Positions 19,892-29,989 of a stretch of DNA of 64,000 nucleotides are shown piece after piece; the stretch's first letter is position 1, and each line of letters starts with the position of its first letter. Origin of the DNA: Hyphomonadaceae bacterium (lineage in GTDB: Bacteria; Pseudomonadota; Alphaproteobacteria; Caulobacterales; Aquidulcibacteraceae); assembly GCA_009773395.1 (NCBI GenBank), contig WRPI01000001.1, forward strand, positions 472,425-536,424. Reading direction: 5' to 3'. The translations under genes and the position numbers were made by a program. The notes under the pieces are model-generated. The model was given only the letters and a program-made list of their open reading frames with translations, was not told where the DNA came from and searched no databases.

Positions 19892-20719
19892 TTGTCACAA
19901 GATGAACCACACATAATTGATAAATTAATTGTCGAACGCGCACCACAGCTAGCAACCAGTCCATTTTGGCCGATTTTATGGCCAATAATGAAAGTTATTT
20001 TGGGCTATGATGCCGCAAAACAAATGATGGACAAAATAAACGGCGTTCCCAGCGCACAAGTTTTTAACTATTTAAGTGAATTTTTGAATCTAAAGGTCAC
20101 TTCCCACGGCCTTGAGAACTTACCGTCAAGTGGCAGGGTTATTATTGTTTCAAACCACCCATCTGGAATGGCAGATAGCGTGGCATTATTTGATGCCGTT
20201 CGTGCTAAAAGGCCCGATATTAAGTTTTGGGCCAATGCTGGGCTAACGAGATCTTGTCCCAATTTATTGCAAACATTGATTCCGATTGAATGGACAATTG
20301 CCAACCGAACTCACGCCAAAACTCGTACTACATTTTTGGCGACAAAAAAAATGATGCAAAGCGAAGGAATATTGGCGATTTTCCCCGCTGGCAGATTGTC
20401 GAAACTGAAACTAGGTCGCCTAACCGATAGGGAATGGATGACTGGGTTCGTTGCAGCAGCCAAGAAATTCAACGCCCCAATTTTGCCGGTTCATATTAAG
20501 GCCCCAAACGCGTTTTGGTATCATATGCTTGACGTAATTTCCGATCAGTTGCGCAATCTTACTGTGTTTCGGGAATTACTAAACAAAAAAGGCGCTTCAT
20601 TTAAATTGGTAGCGGGGCCATTAATAATGCCGCAGGACTTAGCCAAAGATAATAAAGAAGCCAGCGCAAAATTAAGAGAATATATCGAAACCAGCCTTGC
20701 AAAGCGACGTGAGCATTAA
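19892..20719 (+). CDS. PlsC-like acyltransferase, first of a tandem pair
   Basis: About 275 residues if translation starts at the TTG at 19892 (LSQDEPHIIDKL), which has AGGGA eight bases upstream; the frame is open upstream, but that part is antisense to mmsA. It shows the glycerolipid acyltransferase motifs: VSNHPSGMADSVALFDA (N-H-x4-D type catalytic site) and ILAIFPAGRLSKLKLG (substrate-binding block), with PILPVHIKAPNAFWYH near the end. It probably transfers an acyl chain to a lysophospholipid or another hydroxyl at the membrane. It is closely related along its whole length to the next gene and abuts it. Confidence 0.78.
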   Translation: MSQDEPHIIDKLIVERAPQLATSPFWPILWPIMKVILGYDAAKQMMDKINGVPSAQVFNYLSEFLNLKVTSHGLENLPSSGRVIIVSNHPSGMADSVALFDAVRAKRPDIKFWANAGLTRSCPNLLQTLIPIEWTIANRTHAKTRTTFLATKKMMQSEGILAIFPAGRLSKLKLGRLTDREWMTGFVAAAKKFNAPILPVHIKAPNAFWYHMLDVISDQLRNLTVFRELLNKKGASFKLVAGPLIMPQDLAKDNKEASAKLREYIETSLAKRREH

Positions 20720-20720
20720 T

Positions 20721-21533
20721 TTGTCTGCAAACAACAAGCATATAGTCGATATATTGATAGAAGAACGAGCGCCGAAATTGGCCGCTTCGCCCTTTTGGCC
20801 AATAATTAAACCGACATTGAATGCATTATTGGGCTATAAAAAGGCCGTCGAAATGGTCGATTTCGTAAAAAGCAAATCGGGCCAAGAAGCGCTTCTTTAT
20901 GTCAGCGAACTTTTGCATCTTCAAAACACGATTAAAGGTTTTGAAAATCTTCCTCGTGGTGGAAGACTAATTGTTGTAGCGAATCACCCGACAGGAATTG
21001 CAGACGGCATCGCGCTTTTTGATGCAATCCGCGAAATCCGCGAAGATATTTTATTTTACGCAAATGCCGATGCGCTAAGGTGTTGCGGAAGATTTGCGGA
21101 AACAATCATACCTGTGGAATGGGTAATTGAAAAACGCACGCGCGAAAAAACTAGAATCACTCTGCACGAAACCAAATTGGCGCTCGAAAGCGAAAAAACC
21201 CTGGCGATTTTTCCTGCTGGAAGGCTCGCGCGTGTTGAAAAAGGCATTTTGACTGACCCCGAATGGTCGCAAAGTGCGGTTTCAATTGCCAAAAAATATG
21301 ATGCTCCGATTTTACCGGTTCGCATAAGCGGCCCAAATGCCTTTTGGTTTCATTTGTTTGATAAAATATCGAAAGAATTGAGAGACATAACTTTGTTTCA
21401 TGAGCTATTGAACAAAAAAGGTAAGGAATACCAATTGATTGCTGGCCCACCCATATATCCATCTGAACTTGACGCTGATAATCGGGCGGCCACTTTGATG
21501 CTAAAAAACTATATTGAAACGCAATTAAGCTGA
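20721..21533 (+). CDS. PlsC-like acyltransferase, second of a tandem pair
   Basis: About 270 residues from the TTG at 20721 (LSANNKHIVDIL), which mirrors the start of the first copy; a GTG at 20709 overlapping the upstream stop is the alternative. The motifs are parallel to the first copy: VANHPTGIADGIALFDAI (catalytic H and D), IPVEWVIEKRTREKTRI, LAIFPAGRLARVEKG and APILPVRISGPNAFWFHLFD. Both copies end in a matching TMLKNYIETQL-type helix. The pair is a tandem duplication that has diverged well beyond recent copying. Substrate is unknown. Confidence 0.78.
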   Translation: MSANNKHIVDILIEERAPKLAASPFWPIIKPTLNALLGYKKAVEMVDFVKSKSGQEALLYVSELLHLQNTIKGFENLPRGGRLIVVANHPTGIADGIALFDAIREIREDILFYANADALRCCGRFAETIIPVEWVIEKRTREKTRITLHETKLALESEKTLAIFPAGRLARVEKGILTDPEWSQSAVSIAKKYDAPILPVRISGPNAFWFHLFDKISKELRDITLFHELLNKKGKEYQLIAGPPIYPSELDADNRAATLMLKNYIETQLS

Positions 21534-21593
21534 CTTTCGCACTTGCTTAATACAAGAAGCATACACATTTGAGTCACGAGAGGGCGCAATTTA

Positions 21594-22400
21594 ATGGAAA
21601 TTATTGGGTGGATGTTTACGCTAGAGGGATGGGTTGCTTTGGCAACTTTGACGCTTTTGGAAATTGTATTGGGGATTGATAATGTAATTTTTGTATCAAT
21701 CGCCGCGTCCAAATTGCCAATAGCAGTTCGCGCCCGCGCCCGCAAAATTGGTTTGTTCTTGGCGATGTTCCTGCGCATTGCCTTATTGGCATTTCTCACA
21801 ACATTGGCTGGCCTAACCGACCCGTTATTTGAATTGATGGGGCGCGGATTTTCGTGGCGTGATATGATTCTCGGTTTTGGCGGGCTTTATTTGGTTTACA
21901 AAGCAACCATCGAAATATCTGACATGGTAAGGGCAAAGTCCTTTGATGAACATGCGGGTCCCAAGACCACTAATGACATGTTCTTGCTCGTGGTGGCGCA
22001 AATCGCGATTGTTGATGTTGTTTTTGCAATTGATTCGATTTTGACTGCTGTCGGCATGACCAACCATTTACCAATAATGGTCGCCGCAGTTGTGATAGCG
22101 GTGTTAGTAATGATGTTCGCAAGCGGCATAGTATCGGCATTCATCGAAAAAAACCCAACCACAAAAATGCTGGCCTTGGTATTTCTATTTATGATTGGCT
22201 TGGTTTTGATTGCTGATGGTATGGGTTTTCACATTGAACGTGCTTATATTTATGTCGTCGTTATTTTCTCGATAGTGGTTGAAACCCTAAACACAATAAT
22301 GCGCGGTGTGATGGAAAAGCACGCTCTGCAAAATATAATAAAAATGGATATTGACGAAAACAGCGAAAATGACCCCGTGAGCGATTCTGATAGGGGTTGA
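21594..22400 (+). CDS. TerC family integral membrane protein
   Basis: 268 residues with about seven transmembrane helices. TerC hallmarks are the first-helix motif LLEIVLGIDNVIFVSIAASKL and its internal repeat IAIVDVVFAIDSILTAVGM, both with the conserved acidic and Asn/Ser residues in the membrane that are thought to bind a metal ion. The family is linked to Mn2+ export and tellurite resistance. The start is the ATG at 21594, 60 bases after the acyltransferase stop, so cotranscription is possible. The hydrophilic C-terminal tail is acidic. Metal specificity cannot be read from the sequence; no yybP-ykoY riboswitch fits in the short leader. Confidence 0.9.
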   Translation: MEIIGWMFTLEGWVALATLTLLEIVLGIDNVIFVSIAASKLPIAVRARARKIGLFLAMFLRIALLAFLTTLAGLTDPLFELMGRGFSWRDMILGFGGLYLVYKATIEISDMVRAKSFDEHAGPKTTNDMFLLVVAQIAIVDVVFAIDSILTAVGMTNHLPIMVAAVVIAVLVMMFASGIVSAFIEKNPTTKMLALVFLFMIGLVLIADGMGFHIERAYIYVVVIFSIVVETLNTIMRGVMEKHALQNIIKMDIDENSENDPVSDSDRG

Positions 22401-22483
22401 TACTGAATTACGGCATTCGACATTTAAGTTGAAAAAATCAAGTTCAATTGACGACTTAAGCGTTTGGGTTGAAAAAAAGAAAA

Positions 22484-22697
22484 AGCAGGTGGCTTAGGAA
22501 TGGTCTCAAGGGCAGGTTTGCCTTGAGCCCATTCAATTATTATCCTTTCGCGCTATGAATTTAGTCAAGTCCTCGCGCGAGAGCGCGACCGCGAAGCGGC
22601 TACGGGACTTGACTAAATTCATAGCGCAAACACACATTCGATGAATGGTTTTGGAAAAGCAAGGTTTTCCATAAACCATTCCTAAGCCACTTATTCT
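22484..22697 (-). repeat. three-hairpin dispersed element, copy D (compensated stems)
   Basis: In the 631-base gap 22401-23031, between terC and the atp operon. Hairpins at 22499-22533, 22550-22627 and 22644-22680. The outer part of the central stem reads GCGCTATGAATTTAGTCAAG, against GCGCCCTAGGTTTTAGTCAA in copy A, and the opposite arm has changed to match, so pairing is intact. The same is true in the left hairpin (TCAAGG/CCTTGA replacing TTATGGG/CCCTAA). The rest of the gap contains a TTAAGT/ACTTAA inverted repeat near 22423-22458, a small AACAGC/GCTGTT hairpin at 22959-22976, and presumably the atp promoter. Confidence 0.88.
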
Positions 22698-23031
22698 TTC
22701 TTTCCCAAACAATACACCAAATGTAGGAATTTGATGCAATTTGAAGGTCCGATGCGCTAAGTAGGGTCGGCAAACGAGTGCTAATGCGTATCATTACCAT
22801 GCCAATTTCCAATAAATCCAGATCCCACCCTCTAAAAAGCCAAAAATAACCCATGATTAGCAATTTCCCTTAAAATACTGATGCTTTAGAATGCGGTTTT
22901 TGCGCCGAATCTGCAATCAATTGCACTTATGATGTTGCGGCATTTTCTTGCTCATGTTAACAGCCGCCGCGCTGTTGAGTTATTTTCATACATGCTCAAT
23001 GTTCAATGTAAGTGGAAACGGAAATTAGTAG

Positions 23032-23568
23032 ATGTCACAAGCTATCGCGCGATATGCTTCAACCCTTTTTGAATTGGCAAATTCTGAAAAGAATTTGGCG
23101 GTTGTGGAAAAAGACGCGGCCGCTTTGATGAACGCTTTTGCGGCTTCAAATGATTTGCGAAATGCCATGAAAAGCCCACTTTATGCGACCGCTGATAAAA
23201 TTGCGGCATTGACGCAGATATGTGCGAAGTTGAAAGCGTCAAAAATATTAGTGAATTTTGTTTCCGTAGTGGCGGCCAATGGTCGCAGCGGTGAATTGCC
23301 AGCGATGTTCAAGGAGTTTCTTGAAAAATCAGCATCAGCGCGTGGTGTTGTAAATGCGAAAATCGAAACCGCCGCCGCACTTAACAACGAACAAATTGGC
23401 GAATTATCAAATAGCTTAGGCCGCGCCCTTGGCAAGCAAGTAGAAGTTGAAACCAGTATTAAGCCAGAATTATTAGGCGGCTTAGTGGTAAAAATAGGGT
23501 CAGTTTTATTTGATGATTCCATCAAATCCAAACTTGATCGTCTAAAAATTAGTTTGAAAGGTATTTAG
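23032..23568 (+). CDS. atpH: F1 ATP synthase delta subunit
   Basis: 178 residues. First gene of the F1 operon. Delta ties the F1 head to the peripheral stalk. The family pattern is visible: ARYASTLFELANSEKNLAVVEKD at the N-terminus and the more conserved C-terminal block, ending in KPELLGGLVVKIGSVLFDDSIKSKLDRLKISLKG. Separated by 3 bases from atpA, so they are translated from one message. As is usual in alphaproteobacteria, the F1 genes form an operon apart from the F0 genes, which are not in this window. Confidence 0.95.
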   Translation: MSQAIARYASTLFELANSEKNLAVVEKDAAALMNAFAASNDLRNAMKSPLYATADKIAALTQICAKLKASKILVNFVSVVAANGRSGELPAMFKEFLEKSASARGVVNAKIETAAALNNEQIGELSNSLGRALGKQVEVETSIKPELLGGLVVKIGSVLFDDSIKSKLDRLKISLKGI

Positions 23569-23571
23569 GCA

Positions 23572-25116
23572 ATGGACATTCGTGCCTCAGAAATCTCAGC
23601 GATTCTCAAGGACCAAATTAAGAATTTTGGCTTTGAAGCCGAAGTGGCCGATATTGGCAGGGTCTTGTCAGTGGGGGACGGCATCGCGCGTATTCATGGT
23701 TTGGACAGCGTTCAAGCCGGTGAAATGGTTGAGTTTAGCGGCGGCGTTAAAGGTATGGCGCTTAACCTAGAGCGCGACAATGTCGGTGTAGTTATTTTCG
23801 GCGAAGACCGTGGCATTAAAGAAGGCGACAGCGTTAAGCGGCTTGGTGAAATTGTTTCGGTTCCAGTTGGTCGCGGACTTTTAGGCCGGGTTGTTGATGC
23901 TTTGGGTGAGCCAATTGACGGCAAAGGCCCGATTCAAGATGTAGCATCACGCCAAAAAGTGGACGTGAAAGCTCCGGGCATTATACCGCGCAAATCAGTG
24001 CATGAACCGATGCAAACTGGCATTAAATCGATTGATGCACTTATTCCAATTGGCCGCGGCCAGCGCGAATTGATTATTGGCGATCGCCAAACTGGCAAAA
24101 CCGCAATTGCAATTGATGCGATTATTTACCAACGCGACGCACATGACAGAAATGCCTCTGAAACCGAAAAACTATATTGCGTATATGTGGTTATTGGCCA
24201 AAAGCGCTCAACAGTTGCGCAATTGGTGAACACGCTTGAAGAACGCGGTGCTTTGAAATATTCAATTATCGTTGCAGCAACTGCATCTGACCCTGCTCCG
24301 CTTCAATATTTGGCACCGTTTACTGGCGCAACTATTGGCGAATGGTTCCGCGATAATGGCATGCACTCGCTGATTATTTATGACGATTTGTCCAAACAAG
24401 CTGTGGCGTATCGCCAAATGTCCTTGTTGCTTCGTCGTCCACCAGGCCGTGAAGCCTATCCCGGCGATGTATTCTATCTTCACTCCCGTTTGCTCGAACG
24501 GGCTGCGAAATTAAATGAAGATAATGGCGCAGGTTCGATGACTGCCCTGCCGATTATCGAAACCCAAGCAAATGACGTTTCGGCTTATATTCCAACCAAT
24601 GTGATTTCAATTACTGATGGTCAGATTTTCTTGGAAACTGAGCTTTTCTACCAAGGGATTCGCCCTGCAGTAAATGTCGGTCTATCGGTTTCACGGGTTG
24701 GTTCTTCGGCGCAAGTTAAGGCAATGAAACAAGTTGCTGGCCCAATTAAAGGCGAATTGGCGCAATATCGCGAAATGGCGGCATTTGCGAAATTTGGTTC
24801 TGACCTTGATGTTTCGACACAGCGTTTGCTCAATCGTGGCGCGCGTTTAACGGAACTATTGAAACAAGACCAATTCTCGCCAGTGCCAGTCGAAGAACAA
24901 GTAATTCTAATTTATGCAGGCACAAAAGGTTATCTTGATAAGGTCGCTGTCAGTGACATTAAGCGTTATGAGCGCGAACTTAAAGAGCTTCTTTCGGGCA
25001 AACATAAGGATTTAGCGACCGCAATCCGCGAAAAGCTAGATATTAAAAAAGACGGCATTGAAGATAAAATTATCGCATTGCTTGAAGATTTCACCAATGG
25101 CTTTGCGGCTGGCTAG
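23572..25116 (+). CDS. atpA: F1 ATP synthase alpha subunit
   Basis: 514 residues, full length. The non-catalytic nucleotide-binding subunit of the F1 hexamer. The Walker A motif [15 protein letters not shown] and the regulatory [15 protein letters not shown] are intact. The alpha signature [14 protein letters not shown] is present. The N-terminal [15 protein letters not shown] matches the alphaproteobacterial form. 9 bases separate it from atpG. Confidence 0.98.
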   Translation: MDIRASEISAILKDQIKNFGFEAEVADIGRVLSVGDGIARIHGLDSVQAGEMVEFSGGVKGMALNLERDNVGVVIFGEDRGIKEGDSVKRLGEIVSVPVGRGLLGRVVDALGEPIDGKGPIQDVASRQKVDVKAPGIIPRKSVHEPMQTGIKSIDALIPIGRGQRELIIGDRQTGKTAIAIDAIIYQRDAHDRNASETEKLYCVYVVIGQKRSTVAQLVNTLEERGALKYSIIVAATASDPAPLQYLAPFTGATIGEWFRDNGMHSLIIYDDLSKQAVAYRQMSLLLRRPPGREAYPGDVFYLHSRLLERAAKLNEDNGAGSMTALPIIETQANDVSAYIPTNVISITDGQIFLETELFYQGIRPAVNVGLSVSRVGSSAQVKAMKQVAGPIKGELAQYREMAAFAKFGSDLDVSTQRLLNRGARLTELLKQDQFSPVPVEEQVILIYAGTKGYLDKVAVSDIKRYERELKELLSGKHKDLATAIREKLDIKKDGIEDKIIALLEDFTNGFAAG

Positions 25117-25125
25117 GGATTATCA

Positions 25126-26013
25126 ATGGCGAGCTTAAAAGATTTTCGCACCCGCATTTCTTCGGTAAAATCAACCCAAAAAATTACCAAAGCAATGCAA
25201 ATGGTTGCCGCAGCAAAATTAAAGCGCGCGCAAGAGGCCGCTGAAGCTGCACGCCCCTATGGTGAGAAAATTGCATCAACGGTTGCCAATCTTGCATTGT
25301 CTGTAAAAGGTTCGGATGCTGCGCCAAAATTATTGCGTGGAACTGGAAAAGAGCAAATTCATCTGTTGATTGTTGCGTCATCTGAGCGCGGCCTTTGCGG
25401 AGGTTTCAATACCAATATTGTCAAAAAAGCCCGTGAAGTTTTGAACGCGCTTGAAGCGGCGGGCAAAACCGTTAGGATTTTGACTGCGGGTAAAAAAGGC
25501 CGTGATCAATTGCAAAGAACATTTGCCGACAAAATGATTGGCCATTTGGATTTTTCAAAAACCCGTGCTGTGGGCGCGGCCCAATCAAACGAAGTTTCAG
25601 CCAAGCTGATGGAACTTTTTGAAGCTGGCGAATTTGATGTCGCGCATCTGGTTTATTCAAAATATAAATCAGTGATTTCACAAATCCCAACTGTGCAGCA
25701 ACTAATTCCAGTGGCAATTGACGAACCTGCAGAAGGCGCGCCAAAAACTGCGGATGCCAGCATTTATGTTTATGAACCAAATGACGAGCAGCTTCTCGAA
25801 GCGCTTTTGCCATTATATTTGGACAGCCAAATCCTAAAAGGACTATTGGAAAATAACGCAGGTTTTTATGGATCCCAAATGGGCGCGATGGATAACGCGA
25901 CCCGCAATGCGGGTGATCTAATAAAGAAATTAACCCTGCAAATGAATCGTAAACGCCAAGCCATGATTACCACGGAATTAACCGAAATCATTGCGGGTGC
26001 GCAGGCAGTATAA
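25126..26013 (+). CDS. atpG: F1 ATP synthase gamma subunit
   Basis: 295 residues. The central rotor shaft of F1. The N-terminal helix MASLKDFRTRISSVKSTQKI-TKAMQMVAAAKLKRA and the C-terminal ASQMGAMDNATRNAGDLI-type signature (here GSQMGAMDNATRNAGDLIKK) are both clear. The central ERGLCGGFNTNIVKKA segment is normal. A 47-base gap precedes the atpD start, longer than the other spacings in the operon. Confidence 0.97.
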   Translation: MASLKDFRTRISSVKSTQKITKAMQMVAAAKLKRAQEAAEAARPYGEKIASTVANLALSVKGSDAAPKLLRGTGKEQIHLLIVASSERGLCGGFNTNIVKKAREVLNALEAAGKTVRILTAGKKGRDQLQRTFADKMIGHLDFSKTRAVGAAQSNEVSAKLMELFEAGEFDVAHLVYSKYKSVISQIPTVQQLIPVAIDEPAEGAPKTADASIYVYEPNDEQLLEALLPLYLDSQILKGLLENNAGFYGSQMGAMDNATRNAGDLIKKLTLQMNRKRQAMITTELTEIIAGAQAV

Positions 26014-26024
26014 CATAATTATAG

Positions 26025-27503
<1,479 letters not shown>

Positions 27504-27510
27504 AAGACTT

Positions 27511-27597
27511 CAAGTCGCCGCCCTCGCTTCGCTCACTTAGCGACTTGGGATAAACTCGACAAAGAAAATCAAAAAGCGTGGTTTTTGCTTTTCTTTG
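27511..27597. repeat. two consecutive hairpins downstream of atpD
   Basis: Arms CAAGTCGC (27511-27518) and GCGACTTG (27540-27547) form the first stem. A second A/T-rich stem spans 27560-27597 (CAAAGAAAA/TTTTCTTTG, with an inner AAAAA/TTTTT). The loop of the first contains CTCGCTTCGCTCA, a repetitive string resembling one seen at 56320-56340. They occupy the place where atpC would be expected. Confidence 0.6.
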
Positions 27598-27612
27598 ACA
27601 TATATTTTTAAG

Positions 27613-27638
27613 AGCGCCCCAAAAGGGGCGCTTTTTTT
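27613..27638 (+). terminator. intrinsic terminator of the atp operon
   Basis: A perfect AGCGCCCC/GGGGCGCT stem with an AAAA loop is followed by a run of seven T residues on the plus strand. It lies 110 bases after the atpD stop and directly before the convergent EVE-domain gene. The opposite strand lacks a T-run, so it acts mainly on atpHAGD. Confidence 0.9.
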
Positions 27639-27656
27639 GTTTTGTCGCAACGAATT

Positions 27657-28067
27657 TTATGGATCTTTGGACTTTGCGATTACATCATTCCATTCATTTT
27701 CAGTGACGGGCTGCACGGAGAGGCGCGTATTGTTTACTAGTACCATATCTTTGAGATTTGGATTGTTTTTGGCGTCATCAAGGCTATAGGGCCTTGCCAA
27801 TTTTTCCACTGCCTTAAACTGCACGCAAGACCATTTCTCGTCCGTTGGATCTGGGAAGTCAGTTTTTATGACTTCGCAAATGCCAATAATGGCTTTTTCT
27901 TTATTGGAATGATAAAAGAAGGCTCTCTCGCCCAATTGCATAGCACGAAGATTGTTTCTCGCACCATAATTGCGAACGCCTGTCCAGGCTTCACCTTTGC
28001 TACCTTTATCAACCTGGTTTTGCCATGACCAAACATCGGGTTCAGATTTTATCAGCCAATATGCCAT
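27657..28067 (-). CDS. EVE domain protein
   Basis: 136 residues from the ATG at 28067 (MAYWLIKSEPDVW); a start 12 bases upstream adds four residues. A single EVE/PUA-like domain: YWLIKSEPDVWSW, WTGVRNYGARNNLRAMQLGERAFFYHS and the VVKLARPYSL-like KAVEKLARPYSLDD segment. EVE domains are close to YTH domains and bind modified bases in RNA or DNA; stand-alone bacterial versions like this one are common housekeeping genes. The gene is convergent with the atp operon and follows the phage-like cassette on the same strand after 100 bases. Confidence 0.9.
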   Translation of the reverse strand: MAYWLIKSEPDVWSWQNQVDKGSKGEAWTGVRNYGARNNLRAMQLGERAFFYHSNKEKAIIGICEVIKTDFPDPTDEKWSCVQFKAVEKLARPYSLDDAKNNPNLKDMVLVNNTRLSVQPVTENEWNDVIAKSKDP

Positions 28068-28167
28068 CAAGCCTCGCAAAATAAAACCAAGTTTATGGTG
28101 TGATTTGCGTAAATGGCAATGAGGCTCTTAAACCACAATATCAGGGCATCTTGCGCCTAACCCAACC

Positions 28168-28413
28168 TTAAATATAATAAGGCTTATATTCGTCAGGCAA
28201 GCGGTCTAAAAAGCCCGCCTTTACTTGGGGAATAAAGGCCGCAATCGCTTCTTCTGCGCTGGCAAATCCATCAAGTGACAAATCTTCTTCGCGGAATATG
28301 AGGTCTTGAATGCCAAGATTTGACGGATAGAATTTCACATGAATTGTGTTTATTGGCGGCGGAATAAACTTTGTTGCTTCATAGCCAATTGTCATTGCAT
28401 ATTGTTGAACCAT
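28168..28413 (-). CDS. small protein, last gene of the tail-fibre-like cassette
   Basis: 81 residues, not recognised. Its start codon overlaps the upstream stop by one base (TAATG), so it is translationally coupled to the 306-residue fibre-like gene. The sequence has a Pro-rich KFIPPPINTI segment, an IHVKFYPSNLGI strand-like run, and an acidic helical tail ending DEYKPYYI. Its position after a fibre-like gene is where phages often place a fibre chaperone or attachment accessory, but there is no motif to support that role. Confidence 0.6.
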   Translation of the reverse strand: MVQQYAMTIGYEATKFIPPPINTIHVKFYPSNLGIQDLIFREEDLSLDGFASAEEAIAAFIPQVKAGFLDRLPDEYKPYYI

Positions 28414-29333
28414 TATATCATACTCCCAAAAGAATGCGCGATTAAATCAAAAGCAACACCAAGCGCCGTAGCATTGTTTGTTCGATAAGCCCAAAATGGC
28501 GACATGGATTGACCGCTATTGGGCAACTGCACCCCGACTGTTGCGGCGGTTAATTCGGTGGTGCTTTCATAAATACAAGTGCCAGTTGTGTTACTATAAC
28601 GCTTGACGGTGACGTAAGCCTTGTTATTCACGCCTTTTGGATTCCAAATTAGAACTTCGTAAACATCTGTCGAGCGTGTATCGGCTGGAAAATTTGCACC
28701 TAAATCAATTGGTGTTTGCGCCGACGAGCCGCCATAGAATATTTTGAGGGTGGTATCGCTTGCGCCGTGTCCAACGCCAATGCAATTCGTCAAAGTGCTT
28801 GGTTCAACATTTGATGCACCAGCACTATAATTTGTCGAAACCCCCAAAAACATTCTTGCACCCGCAACCGCCGCGCCATCGGTGATACAAAAAACAAATC
28901 GGCTAAAAAACCCTGCCAAACTGCCATTGCTCATATAAATCGGCAGATTAGCGAGCCTAGCATGAGCAATCGCTCCCGCCGTGGTTACAGATGAAGTATA
29001 ACCAATGCGCATCAATTGCGTTAAATGGGTTGAAGCCCCTCCAGTTGCCCTTGCAACTGCGGTCACGCCCGAAGTGGTAAACCCTTCGTGCGCCCCAGTC
29101 AGGTTCGCAGTTGTCGTGCCTGCTTTTACTCGCCACTCGCCGATATTACGCATACTCAAATGCGATATTTCATTTTGCTTGGCAAAGTCTTGATAAGTAG
29201 TTGCGCTCAATCCAACTGCAAGGCGGTTTTCGTCTGTGATTAGATATGGCTCACCTGCTGAGAGGCCGCTTGCAGCCGCCGCCGTTACAATTTGCGCCCT
29301 TGTGCCACGCTTTATTTGAACCGAGGCCACCAT
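28413..29333 (-). CDS. phage tail-fibre-like protein with Mtd-like N-terminal segment
   Basis: 306 residues. The N-terminal 45 residues (VQIKRGTRAQIVTAA..LSAGEPYLITDENRLAVG) match the short 'I-Q-x-R-R-G-T ... A-G-E-x-x-x-x-T-D' module at the start of many phage receptor-binding and tail fibre proteins, such as the N-terminal domain of Bordetella phage Mtd. The rest is rich in Ala, Gly, Ser, Thr and Asn with short beta-type repeats (about residues 80-306), typical of fibre or adhesin tips. No signal peptide is seen. The tip resembles a receptor-binding or virion surface domain, but I do not recognise a specific family. Confidence 0.65.
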   Translation of the reverse strand: MVASVQIKRGTRAQIVTAAAASGLSAGEPYLITDENRLAVGLSATTYQDFAKQNEISHLSMRNIGEWRVKAGTTTANLTGAHEGFTTSGVTAVARATGGASTHLTQLMRIGYTSSVTTAGAIAHARLANLPIYMSNGSLAGFFSRFVFCITDGAAVAGARMFLGVSTNYSAGASNVEPSTLTNCIGVGHGASDTTLKIFYGGSSAQTPIDLGANFPADTRSTDVYEVLIWNPKGVNNKAYVTVKRYSNTTGTCIYESTTELTAATVGVQLPNSGQSMSPFWAYRTNNATALGVAFDLIAHSFGSMI

Positions 29334-29336
29334 GTC

Positions 29337-29789
29337 CTAGAACGTGCCACAATCAACAGCACCAACCGCAAGGGTCACAAAGCCATTGCCAGCATCTTTT
29401 GTCCAAGATAAACTTGTGTTCATGCGCAATACGCCGTCTGTGCCAGTGGTTCCCCAAATGTAACCAGCCGTGCCACCCGATACCACCGCAACTTTTTCAT
29501 CGCTTGAACCAGCAGGAATATTAAGCGCCGTCTTAAAATCATTGAACGTGATTTTCTTTTCCTTCACGCCCGTTGCACTTGCATCATGCATGATTAGCAA
29601 ATCAGCAGCACCATCAACCGCCGCCAAAACCCCCAAATCATCAATTGCGGGAACAACGCCAACCATAGTCGTTGCGCCTGTGGGAAAGTGCGCAGTTTGC
29701 CTATCGGTGGTTAGATAAATCTCACCTGCCAAAAGTGCCGTTGTAGGTAAATTGGCTTTAAGGCCGCGCTTATGTTGAATGCTTGCCAT
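29337..29789 (-). CDS. phage fibre/head-decoration-like protein with Mtd-like N-terminal segment
   Basis: 150 residues. It begins IQHKRGLKANLPTTALLAGE-IYLTTDRQTAHFPTG, a second copy of the fibre-type N-terminal module found in the next gene. The C-terminal half (YIWGTTGTDGVLRMNTSLSW and VTLAVGAVDCGTF) is beta-rich. An AGGAG seven bases before the ATG overlaps the upstream stop. Two genes in a row with the same N-terminal attachment module suggest two alternative or stacked appendages on one baseplate. Inference from similarity of the N-terminal segment only. Confidence 0.65.
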   Translation of the reverse strand: MASIQHKRGLKANLPTTALLAGEIYLTTDRQTAHFPTGATTMVGVVPAIDDLGVLAAVDGAADLLIMHDASATGVKEKKITFNDFKTALNIPAGSSDEKVAVVSGGTAGYIWGTTGTDGVLRMNTSLSWTKDAGNGFVTLAVGAVDCGTF

Positions 29790-29800
29790 AATAATTACTC

Positions 29801-29989
29801 CTAGTTAAAAGTGCCAAGGTCGATATTGCCGTCAAAAGGCGTTTCGACATAAATAGTCTCACCAATCACCGATACGATTTGAGTGTTTGTTGCGATTGCA
29901 GCGAGGGTTTGAGTTATGTTGTTCTCAGTGCCACGAACGCGATTTGGGAATAAAGCCACAACACGGCGAATACGGGTGATTGCGCTCAT
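29801..29989 (-). CDS. small protein of the tail-fibre-like cassette
   Basis: 62 residues, not recognised. The ATG overlaps the stop of the preceding gene (ATGA), so translation is coupled. A basic N-terminus (ITRIRRVVALFPNRVRG) is followed by a Thr/Asn/Ile-rich second half. Its size and coupling argue that it belongs to the cassette rather than being a chance frame. Confidence 0.5.
   Translation of the reverse strand: MSAITRIRRVVALFPNRVRGTENNITQTLAAIATNTQIVSVIGETIYVETPFDGNIDLGTFN

Noticed and set aside
21534..21593. yybP-ykoY manganese riboswitch upstream of terC
   Set aside because: The leader is only 60 bases and lacks the expected paired motifs.
27657..28067. EVE-domain protein as part of a defence island
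   Set aside because: Stand-alone EVE proteins of this type are common and no nuclease, methyltransferase or other defence gene is adjacent.
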